Positions 6,651 to 13,304 of a stretch of 45,437 bases of DNA are shown in pieces. Made by a program: the position numbers and the translations under genes. Every line of letters starts with the position of its first letter. Position 1 is the stretch's first letter. A model generated the notes under the pieces. The model did not search any database, had not been told where the DNA came from, and worked only from the letters and a program-made list of their open reading frames with translations. Source of the stretch: an uncultured Prevotellaceae bacterium (GTDB lineage: Bacteria > Bacteroidota > Bacteroidia > Bacteroidales > Bacteroidaceae); assembly GCA_902794405.1 (NCBI GenBank), contig CADBHI010000023.1, forward strand, positions 1 to 45,437. Direction: 5' to 3'.

Positions 6651-7703
6651 TTAGTCGTTTTGCTGTTGTAAAAGGAAAATCTCTTTCTGCTTTTCGATTT
6701 CCCTTGCCAGTTCCTCTTTCGTGGGTAGGCAAGTAAGGTACTTGGAGGCGAACAGCTGTTTGTTACCATTGAGAACGGAATAGCGAGCAATATCCTCACT
6801 GGTTTCAGAACATAGAAGTAAGCCGATAGTAGGATTGTCGCCCTCTGTACACTTCAGATCATCAAACATACGAACATACATATCCAACTGTCCTACGTCC
6901 TGATGGGTTATTTTCTTGGTCTTTAAGTCAATCAAAAAATAACATTTCAAAATTACATTGTAGAATACGAGATCTACAAAATAGTCACCTGCATCAGTCT
7001 TGATGTGGTATTGCTCATACATGAAAGCAAAACCACGGCCCAGTTCCAGCAGGAAGGTTTTCAGGTGGGCTATGATAGCTTTCTCCAGCTCCGTCTCTGT
7101 AAAATCACTGCTCGATGGTAGTTGCAGGAACTCTGCCACCACTGGATCTTTCAGGAAATCACGGGCATCATCCTGAAATGGAGCCGTCAATTGCAACATC
7201 TCTTCAATGACCTTTTCCTTCTTGGGCGACTGTAACAAGCGATGATAGTATTGCGAACCTACATTACGTGCTAATGTTCTAACGCTCCATTGCTCGCGTG
7301 ACGCTTCTCTAATATACCAGTAACGGGCATCGTCACTCACTACGGATAATAGCGTACGGAAATGAGACCAATTCAGATTTGGCACACGCGTGTACCAAAT
7401 CTCTAAGTCATTGAAACACAAGTATAATTGTCTGTAATTGCGTAAGTCTCGTGGCGAATAACCTTTTGGATAAAGCATTGTCATCTGCTCGGACAAGTAG
7501 TTAATGAGCCCTTTTCCATATTCGGCTCGCGCCTGACCATGTTGCTCTTCTTCCACAATGCGTCTGCCTACTTGCCAATAAGTGATAACGGTGGTGGCAT
7601 TAGCATCACGGTAGGCCTTACGTAAGCCGTTTTCAACGATGGCTTTCACATCTCTGACCAGTGTTGTCTCGTCTGATCCGGCTATGATTTTTCGTTCATC
7701 CAT
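6651..7703 (-). CDS. DUF1016 (YhcG-like) PD-(D/E)XK nuclease-family protein
   Basis: A 350-aa protein with the usual two-part layout: a DUF1016 N-terminal helical/winged region (about 15-160, with ITYWQVGRRIVEEEQHG and SPRDLRNYRQLY) and a C-terminal nuclease-like fold (about 180-335). The predicted PD-(D/E)XK residues are D244 in YFVDLVFY, D259 and K261 in LIDLKTKK, and Q272 in the VGQLDMYV helix; all are intact. Family members are found beside restriction systems, integrases and other variable loci, and are presumed DNases, but the biological role is not established. The gene precedes the integrase by 4 nt and was probably acquired as cargo next to the attachment site. The C-terminus is Lys/Glu/Gln-rich. 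Confidence 0.85.
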   Translation of the reverse strand: MDERKIIAGSDETTLVRDVKAIVENGLRKAYRDANATTVITYWQVGRRIVEEEQHGQARAEYGKGLINYLSEQMTMLYPKGYSPRDLRNYRQLYLCFNDLEIWYTRVPNLNWSHFRTLLSVVSDDARYWYIREASREQWSVRTLARNVGSQYYHRLLQSPKKEKVIEEMLQLTAPFQDDARDFLKDPVVAEFLQLPSSSDFTETELEKAIIAHLKTFLLELGRGFAFMYEQYHIKTDAGDYFVDLVFYNVILKCYFLIDLKTKKITHQDVGQLDMYVRMFDDLKCTEGDNPTIGLLLCSETSEDIARYSVLNGNKQLFASKYLTCLPTKEELAREIEKQKEIFLLQQQND

Positions 7704-7740
7704 GATTCTTTCCTAATCGATATGAGTTTTACTGTTATGA

Positions 7741-7772
7741 TTTGCTTATTCCAATTATTCTTCGTACCTTTG
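7741..7772 (+). promoter_or_regulatory. Outward-facing promoter near the element end
   Basis: TTTG at 7741-7744, a 20-nt spacer and TACCTTTG at 7765-7772 on the + strand: a near-ideal Bacteroidota promoter. No coding sequence follows before the terminator at 8032-8068, so it would make an RNA of roughly 290 nt that crosses the attachment site. Confidence 0.55.
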
Positions 7773-7825
7773 CAGAAAATAACGAGAGCGATCATTTAAA
7801 TTCTGATACAAAAGGAACTCGACTG

Positions 7826-7833
7826 CAAAGGTA
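7826..7833 (-). promoter_or_regulatory. -7 box upstream of the DUF1016-integrase pair
   Basis: TACCTTTG on the minus strand, about 123 nt before the DUF1016 start. No TTTG was found at the expected -33 distance. The box is part of an 11-bp inverted repeat with 7765-7775, because the opposing promoter uses the same box. Confidence 0.35.
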
Positions 7834-7842
7834 ATAAAAAGC

Positions 7843-7880
7843 CACGGGAATGCGGATATTTTTCCCGTGTTTTTCCCGTG
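7843..7880. repeat. CACGGGAA inverted and direct repeats near the element end
   Basis: CACGGGAA at 7843-7850 faces TTCCCGTG at 7862-7869, and a second TTCCCGTG follows at 7873-7880. Repeats of this size between an integrase gene and its attachment site often bind the recombinase or excisionase; that is inference here. Confidence 0.6.
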
Positions 7881-8003
7881 ATAGCAAAAATTTAACATTC
7901 TTTAAGTAAATATGTGTTGATGAGAGTATCTCGTAAATCATTGAAAATCAGCAAATATACTGCAACTTGCGTTTCCTTTGGTAACCCTTAATCAACAAAT
8001 AAA

Positions 8004-8020
8004 GAGTCCGGGTACCCCAA
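8004..8020 (+). other. Attachment site: 3' end fragment of a tRNA-Gln gene
   Basis: GAGTCCGGGTACCCCAA reads as the T-loop end, the 3' strand of the T-stem (CCGGG), the 3' acceptor strand (TACCCCA) and a discriminator A. TACCCCA pairs with TGGGGTA, the 5' end typical of bacterial tRNA-Gln. The 70 bases upstream contain no TGGGGTA and no cloverleaf, so only the 3' end is present. Tyrosine recombinases often integrate into the 3' part of tRNA genes and leave such a copy at one end. I infer that the mobile element ends here and that the intact tRNA-Gln lies beyond position 1 on the + strand. Confidence 0.7.
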
Positions 8021-8031
8021 CAGAAGAAATT

Positions 8032-8068
8032 CCGAAATCCTAACAAACAAAGGGGTTTCGGTTTTTTT
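8032..8068 (+). terminator. Strong intrinsic terminator after the tRNA-Gln fragment
   Basis: CCGAAATCCT (8032-8041) pairs with GGGGTTTCGG (8052-8061) over 10 bp with G-T pairs, an A/C loop, then a run of seven T (8062-8068). It is probably the native terminator of the tRNA gene that was split by integration. Confidence 0.85.
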
Positions 8069-8108
8069 CTTACTCCTCCGCTCGACCTTGGTCGCTTGGC
8101 TTGCCAAG

Positions 8109-8147
8109 AACTCCTTACTCCTCAACTCCTTACTTCTCAACTCCTCA
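8109..8147. repeat. 15-bp tandem repeat
   Basis: AACTCCTTACTCCTC (8109-8123) is followed by AACTCCTTACTTCTC (8124-8138) and a partial AACTCCTCA (8139-8147). It lies directly downstream of the AraC gene's stop. No function is evident. Confidence 0.7.
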
Positions 8148-8148
8148 A

Positions 8149-9030
8149 TTATTGTTGCCTGACCTGAACAGGTGTCATGCCGAAATGCTCCTTCACATAT
8201 TTACTGAAGAACGACGTATTGGGGAAACCCAGCACGTCACATATCTGCTTGATGCTGTAGTCGGTTTGTTTCAGGTAGTAGCGGATGTCTTCGAGTACAT
8301 GTTCCGTTATCCATTCATTGGCGGTCTTGCCAGAATGCTTCTTGCAAATCGCTGAGAGGTATTTAGGCGAGATACATAGTTTGCCCGCATACCATTCCAC
8401 CGTTCGGTGTTTTACTTCTTCAGAGTGCAGCAGGTCGAGGAAATGCTGAAAGTGACTGTTGGCAGTACTCACGTTAGGAGACGTGTCATCTGTCAGCATG
8501 CGTTGTTTTAATGCACCGCAAAGTCCAAGTACGCCTCCTCGCAGAAGCGACTGAATGACGGCAGTACGGAAAGGATGGGCTGTGTTCTGGACGAAGCATA
8601 GGCTAAGCATCTCATAGAAATGGGTGTAGAACTGTAGATCATCGTCGTCCAACGTAATGACATGCATCCTGCGAACATAAACCAAGTCATTCCAAACGTT
8701 CATCTTCTCGCGCAGGAAGCTCTGCAGAATGCGATTGGTGAAAAACATCGCCTTTAAGTCGAAATCGGGACTGATCATCGGATCGGTCACAATGACGTTC
8801 TGGGGAACGATGGCCACCTGATTCTTGTGCAGCTCTATGACGCGTCCATTCAGCGTACCCTGCACCTTACCCTGCGTACAAATGACTATGGCGTTCATCG
8901 CCACATGGGCAGTATTGATTTCAGCAAACTTCTGGATGCTGTCAACAATGACAATGTCGTTGTCGGAATAGCCAACCTGAATGTCCTCATTGTCGGTAAG
9001 CGTCTGGAGCGAAATCTCTTCTTGTTTCAT
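8149..9030 (-). CDS. AraC-family transcriptional regulator
   Basis: A 293-aa regulator. The N-terminal ~180 residues form a cupin-like sensing domain (for example GKVQGTLNGRVIELHKNQVA, typical of effector-binding barrels). The C-terminal ~85 residues form the double HTH of the AraC family: the first around WYAGKLCISPKYLSAICKK, the second around SIKQICDVLGFPNTSFFSKY, closing with the family's FGMTPVQVR. It is transcribed divergently from the efflux operon starting at 9211, with a 180-nt spacer holding back-to-back -7 boxes and a spaced direct repeat. The layout suggests it controls that operon, probably as an activator responding to a small molecule, but the ligand cannot be read from sequence. 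Confidence 0.9.
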   Translation of the reverse strand: MKQEEISLQTLTDNEDIQVGYSDNDIVIVDSIQKFAEINTAHVAMNAIVICTQGKVQGTLNGRVIELHKNQVAIVPQNVIVTDPMISPDFDLKAMFFTNRILQSFLREKMNVWNDLVYVRRMHVITLDDDDLQFYTHFYEMLSLCFVQNTAHPFRTAVIQSLLRGGVLGLCGALKQRMLTDDTSPNVSTANSHFQHFLDLLHSEEVKHRTVEWYAGKLCISPKYLSAICKKHSGKTANEWITEHVLEDIRYYLKQTDYSIKQICDVLGFPNTSFFSKYVKEHFGMTPVQVRQQ

Positions 9031-9051
9031 CGTTATGTCCTATTTGACATG

Positions 9052-9059
9052 CAAAGTTA
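9052..9059 (-). promoter_or_regulatory. -7 box for the AraC gene
   Basis: TAACTTTG on the minus strand, 21 nt before the ATG at 9030. A matching -33 box is not visible, which would fit an activated or autoregulated promoter. Confidence 0.45.
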
Positions 9060-9088
9060 TATATTTTATGCGAAAAATGGTATTCTAT

Positions 9089-9114
9089 TTGTACTCAAAA
9101 TGTGCTAATTGTAC
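9089..9114. promoter_or_regulatory. Candidate AraC-type binding site: direct repeats 20 bp apart
   Basis: TTGTAC occurs at 9089-9094 and again at 9109-9114, a start-to-start distance of 20 bp, or about two helical turns. This suits AraC-family proteins, whose half-sites are often direct repeats. It sits between the divergent regulator and efflux promoters. Confidence 0.35.
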
Positions 9115-9178
9115 CTATTGTGGCAAAATAGGCAAAAAGTAAGGGTAATTAGAACATACATATTAGAATAAAAAATGC

Positions 9179-9186
9179 TACATTTG
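9179..9186 (+). promoter_or_regulatory. -7 box for the efflux operon
   Basis: TACATTTG fits TAnnTTTG, 24 nt before the adaptor's ATG at 9211. No clear -33 box is present, consistent with dependence on an activator such as the divergent AraC protein. Confidence 0.45.
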
Positions 9187-9210
9187 CACCCAAATCAAAT
9201 CATTCAATTA

Positions 9211-10230
9211 ATGAAAAAAGGAGTTTTGGGACTGCTGGCCATTCTGATGGTGTGCAGTTGTGGTGAGAAAAAAGAGAGTGGAGCGAAGGCTCCGACGAGA
9301 GTGAAGACCCAATTGGTGTCGCCCGCTTTGTCTGACAATGCCAAAACGTATGTGGGTATCGTCGAGGAACACGAGGGCACCGCCGTCAGCTTTACGAGTA
9401 TGGGGGTGGTGAAGCGTGTGTTGGTGAACGAGGGTCAGGCTGTGGGGCGTGGACAGCTCATTGCCGAGATGGACGACACGCAGGCCCGCAATCTGCTGTC
9501 AGGTGCCGAGGCTCAGATGTCACAGGCCAACGATGCTTTTGAGCGCTACAAGATGCTGCACGATGCAGGATCGTTACCCGAGGTGCAATGGGTGGAAATC
9601 CAGAGCAAGGTGGCCCAGGCCAAGTCGCAATTGGAAGTGGCCAAGAAGAATCTGGCCGACTGTCGGCTCACGGCTCCCGTTGGCGGCATCATCGGCAAGA
9701 AACTGGTTGGTGCAGGCGAGACCGCCCTACCCTCTCAGGCCGTCGTAACCATCCTCGATATCAGCAGCGTCAAGGTGAAGGTGGCCATTCCCGAGGCTGA
9801 AATCAGCGGCATCAACCCGTCAACAGCGTCGACAATTACTGTTGAGGCAGCGCAGGCAATGGTCAGAGGCGGACATATAGAGAAAGGTATACAGGCCGAC
9901 GCGCTCACCCACACATACGACGTTCGTATCAACGTAGAGAATGGTAACAGGAAACTGTTGCCCGGTATGGTGGCCAGCGTAAAATTCATAGCAGAGAGCT
10001 CGCAAAGCATCACGGGAAAACTGCTGCCCGTCACGGCAGTTCAGAAAGATGCTGACGGTTCGCTATTTGTCTGGACGGTGGCTGCCGACAGTACAGCCCA
10101 TCGCGAAAAAGTGTCCATTGGTGCCAATCAAGGCAATCATGTAGCCATCACCGATGGTCTCAACATTGGTCAGCGCATAGTGACAGAGGGTTATCAGAAA
10201 CTGAGTGAAGGAACGAAAGTCGTCTATTGA
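9211..10230 (+). CDS. RND efflux periplasmic adaptor (MFP) lipoprotein
   Basis: A membrane-fusion protein that links an inner-membrane RND pump to an outer-membrane channel. It has 339 aa and a lipoprotein signal ending in LMVCSC, with the probable lipidated cysteine at C17. The order is typical: a lipoyl-like half (VKRVLVNEGQAVGRGQLIAE), an alpha-helical hairpin (about 75-150, rich in Ala/Gln/Lys), the second lipoyl half (LTAPVGGIIGKKLVGAGE), a beta-barrel (VKVAIPEAEISG) and a membrane-proximal domain ending GLNIGQRIVTEGYQKL. The ATG at 9211 begins the signal peptide; an upstream in-frame ATG at 9175 would overlap the -7 box. The pump gene starts 1 nt after its stop, so the two are co-translated. 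Confidence 0.92.
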   Translation: MKKGVLGLLAILMVCSCGEKKESGAKAPTRVKTQLVSPALSDNAKTYVGIVEEHEGTAVSFTSMGVVKRVLVNEGQAVGRGQLIAEMDDTQARNLLSGAEAQMSQANDAFERYKMLHDAGSLPEVQWVEIQSKVAQAKSQLEVAKKNLADCRLTAPVGGIIGKKLVGAGETALPSQAVVTILDISSVKVKVAIPEAEISGINPSTASTITVEAAQAMVRGGHIEKGIQADALTHTYDVRINVENGNRKLLPGMVASVKFIAESSQSITGKLLPVTAVQKDADGSLFVWTVAADSTAHREKVSIGANQGNHVAITDGLNIGQRIVTEGYQKLSEGTKVVY

Positions 10231-10231
10231 T

Positions 10232-13200
10232 ATGAAGAAGATGGATTGGCTGAAATGGCCATTGGAGCACTACCCCATATCGCTGCTCATCGTAGTCATC
10301 CTGTTCGTGTTGGGTATCTATGGCATGTATGTGATGCCGAAGGACGAATTCCCCCATGCCACCATCCGTCAGGGGGTGGTGGTAGCCGTCTATCCTGGTG
10401 CTACGAGCGAGGAGATAGAACAGCAGGTGGCACGCCCGCTGGAGCGCTATCTGTTTACGTTCGGCGAGGTGAATCGCGTCAAGACCACCACCACGTCGCA
10501 GAATGGCATGTGTATCGTGATGGTGCGTCTGAACGATGAGGTAAACAACAAGGACGAGGTGTGGAGCAAGATCAAGCATGGTCTGAACAACTTCAAGATG
10601 CAGCTGCCAAGCGGCGTGTTGGCACTTGTGGTCAACGATGACTTCGGCAACACCTCGGCCCTGCTCATTGCCATTGAGAGCAACCAGCGCAGCTACCGTG
10701 AACTGAAACAATACGGCGACGACCTCAGCGACCGCCTTCGTCGTATTCCCTCCGTTGCCAACGTCAAACTCTTTGGCGAACAAAAGGAGCAGATATCTCT
10801 TTACATAGACCGCCAGCGGCTGCAAGCCTACGGCATCGGTCAGCAGATGCTTTTCACGCGTCTCCAGGCTCAGGGCATCACGACCGTGAGCGGCAGCATC
10901 AGCGACGACGACCAGCAGATTCCCATCCATATCGAGGCAATGGAGAACAGCGAAGAGGAGATTGCCAAACAGATTATCTATAGCGACGCTGCTACTGGAA
11001 AAGTGGTGCGTGTGAGGGATATTGCCCGGGTGGTGCGTGAATACGAGCCCATGTCGAGCCGTATCGAGCAGAACGGCCATCCCTGCATGCTCATATCAAT
11101 GGAAATGACGCCAGGCAACAACGTGATTCAATATGGCAAGGACGTAGACCGTGTGCTTAGCAGTTTCGCTGCTGAGGAACTGCCCAACGACGTCAACGTG
11201 ACGCGTATTGCCGACAAGCCAAAGGTGGTCACGCTGAGCATCACGTCGTTCCTGCGCGACCTGCTCATTTCAATGGTCATCATCATCCTGGTGATGATGG
11301 TGCTCTTCCCTCTCCGCTCGGCCATTGTGGCTGCCATCACCATTCCCCTGAGCACCTTCGTTTCTGTGGCTATCATGTATATGATGGGCATCGAGCTCAA
11401 CATCGTGACGCTGGCGGCACTCATCGTGGTATTGGGAATGATTGTCGACAACTCCATCGTGGTCATCGACGGCTACCTGGAATACTTAGGAAAGGGCTTT
11501 GAGCCGAAGAAGGCAGCCATCGAATCGGCCAGGCAATACTTCATGCCGATGATGCTGGCCACCATCTGCATCTGTGCCATCTTCTTCCCCTTCCTCATCA
11601 CCATGAAGGGCATGTTCCACGACTGTCTCGAGGACTTCCCCATCACCATTACCATCAACCTCATGGTGTCGCTCATACTGGCCGTAACGGTCATTCCGTT
11701 CTTGGAGGTACACATTATTAAGCCCGACAAGGTGACCACTGGTGGAAACGCCATCACTAACTGGGTGCAGAACACCTATAACCACGTGCTTGACTGGACA
11801 TTCCAGCACCCCGGGCTCACCATCTGGGGTGGCATTGCCGTCATCCTGCTGTCAACGGTCATTGTGCCTACGCTGAAGATTCGGCTCTTCCCCTACGCCG
11901 ACCGCGACCAGTTTGCCGTAGAAATTTTCCTGCCTGACGGAAGGGGTCTGGCAGAAACCCGTGTGGTGGCTGATTCCGTCAGCCACATCCTAAAGCAGGA
12001 CGAGCGCATCACCGGCATCACGGGTTTCATCGGCTGCTCCTCGCCCCGTTTCATGGACGCCTACGCGCCCCAGATAGCTGGCAACAACTATGCCCAGTTC
12101 ATCGTCAACACCAAGAGCGACAAGGCTACTGTTGACTTACTGGCAGAGTATCAGCCCCAGTTGAGCGAGGCATTCCCCAATGCATACGTGAAGTTCAAGA
12201 GGTTAGACTTTTTGGAGGTCAACGAACTGGAATACCGTTTCTATGGCGACAACCTCGACTCGCTGCATGTGGTGGCTGAGCGACTCATGGAGCGCATGCG
12301 CCAGATGCCTGAGATTGAGTGGGTGCATACCGATTACTTCCAGCCCTACCCTATTATCAATGTGGAGCTCGACCCCGTTGCGTCGGCACAACTCGGCATA
12401 ACCCGAACCACCGCCCAACTGGCCCTAAGTGCCACATCGAGCGACCTGCGTGTTGGTCAGATTTGGGAAGACAATTACGAACTGCCCATCGTTGTGAAGG
12501 ACGATACCGACATGACCTTCTCCGACATCGAGGATCTGGGCGTATCGTCGCCTATAACGATGGCTTCCGGTGGAATCAACAACACCAACAGCACCGTTCC
12601 GCTCCGACAGATAGCCAAGGTTGGGCCTAAGTGGAGCGAGAGCCGCATCCTGCATCGTGGCGGTGAGCGTTGTATCACCGTGACAGGCCATTTTGCACAG
12701 GGCGTCTACACCGCCCCCATCGAAAGGGAGATAGCCCGCATCATGCAGGAGGACATACTACTGCCTCACGGTGTCCGAAGCGAAGTGGGTGGAGAGATAG
12801 AATACGGCGACGAAGCGCTGCCTCAGATTTTCGGCGGCATTTCCATCGCCTTGGTCATCGTGTTCTTCTTCCTGCTCTTCAACTTCAAGAAGTATGGCAT
12901 TACGTTCGTATGCATGGTGGCTCTGGGTCTGATGACGCCTGGTGCCCTCATCGGCTTAGGACTGATGAACCGTGCCCTCGGTCTCACCTCCATCTTCGGC
13001 CTCATCACCTTGATGGGAATGATCATGCGTAACGAAATCCTCATCTTCGAGCATGCCAACGACCTGATTCAAAAGGGTGTGCCTTTAAAACAAGCGGCCT
13101 ACGAAGCCGGCAAGCGCCGCATGGTACCCATCTTCCTAACCACCGCCACAACAGCCGTTGGCGTGGTACCGATGATTATCGCCCAGAGCTCGTTCTGGAT

Positions 13201-13297
13201 GCCGGTAGGTGTCACCATCTTTGCCGGTGGCATCGGCTCCCTCATCATGGTCGTCACCATGCTCCCTGTCATTTATTGGAAAGTTTCAACTAAATAG
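10232..13297 (+). CDS. RND-family efflux permease
   Basis: A 1021-aa inner-membrane proton-driven exporter with the RND layout: TM1 at about 15-35, a large periplasmic loop, a TM2-6 cluster (about 335-480), a TM7 start around 525, a second loop and TM8-12 (about 855-1015). In TM4 the sequence is LGMIVDNSIVVID, so the two acidic proton-relay residues of AcrB (Asp-Asp) are Asp406-Asn407 here. That is common in divergent Bacteroidota pumps but sets it apart from the HAE1-type pump encoded later in this window. It begins 1 nt after the adaptor gene, and the channel gene begins 7 nt after it. Substrate unknown; drug, bile-acid-like or metabolite efflux are all possible. Confidence 0.92.
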   Translation: MKKMDWLKWPLEHYPISLLIVVILFVLGIYGMYVMPKDEFPHATIRQGVVVAVYPGATSEEIEQQVARPLERYLFTFGEVNRVKTTTTSQNGMCIVMVRLNDEVNNKDEVWSKIKHGLNNFKMQLPSGVLALVVNDDFGNTSALLIAIESNQRSYRELKQYGDDLSDRLRRIPSVANVKLFGEQKEQISLYIDRQRLQAYGIGQQMLFTRLQAQGITTVSGSISDDDQQIPIHIEAMENSEEEIAKQIIYSDAATGKVVRVRDIARVVREYEPMSSRIEQNGHPCMLISMEMTPGNNVIQYGKDVDRVLSSFAAEELPNDVNVTRIADKPKVVTLSITSFLRDLLISMVIIILVMMVLFPLRSAIVAAITIPLSTFVSVAIMYMMGIELNIVTLAALIVVLGMIVDNSIVVIDGYLEYLGKGFEPKKAAIESARQYFMPMMLATICICAIFFPFLITMKGMFHDCLEDFPITITINLMVSLILAVTVIPFLEVHIIKPDKVTTGGNAITNWVQNTYNHVLDWTFQHPGLTIWGGIAVILLSTVIVPTLKIRLFPYADRDQFAVEIFLPDGRGLAETRVVADSVSHILKQDERITGITGFIGCSSPRFMDAYAPQIAGNNYAQFIVNTKSDKATVDLLAEYQPQLSEAFPNAYVKFKRLDFLEVNELEYRFYGDNLDSLHVVAERLMERMRQMPEIEWVHTDYFQPYPIINVELDPVASAQLGITRTTAQLALSATSSDLRVGQIWEDNYELPIVVKDDTDMTFSDIEDLGVSSPITMASGGINNTNSTVPLRQIAKVGPKWSESRILHRGGERCITVTGHFAQGVYTAPIEREIARIMQEDILLPHGVRSEVGGEIEYGDEALPQIFGGISIALVIVFFFLLFNFKKYGITFVCMVALGLMTPGALIGLGLMNRALGLTSIFGLITLMGMIMRNEILIFEHANDLIQKGVPLKQAAYEAGKRRMVPIFLTTATTAVGVVPMIIAQSSFWMPVGVTIFAGGIGSLIMVVTMLPVIYWKVSTK

Positions 13298-13304
13298 AAT
13301 TGAA

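Noticed and set aside
6647-6799. N-terminal extension of the integrase frame to 6799
   Set aside because: It overlaps the end of the DUF1016 gene in another frame; the sequence before MAQIEL has no family character.
7765-7833. Invertible promoter flanked by the 11-bp inverted repeat TACCTTTGCAG
   Set aside because: The repeats are simply two opposing -7 boxes with a few extra matching bases; the 47-bp interior holds no -33 box that inversion would connect.
7940-8020. A complete tRNA gene
   Set aside because: Only the 3' end is present; no TGGGGTA 5' acceptor strand, D-arm or anticodon arm can be folded from the preceding 80 bases.
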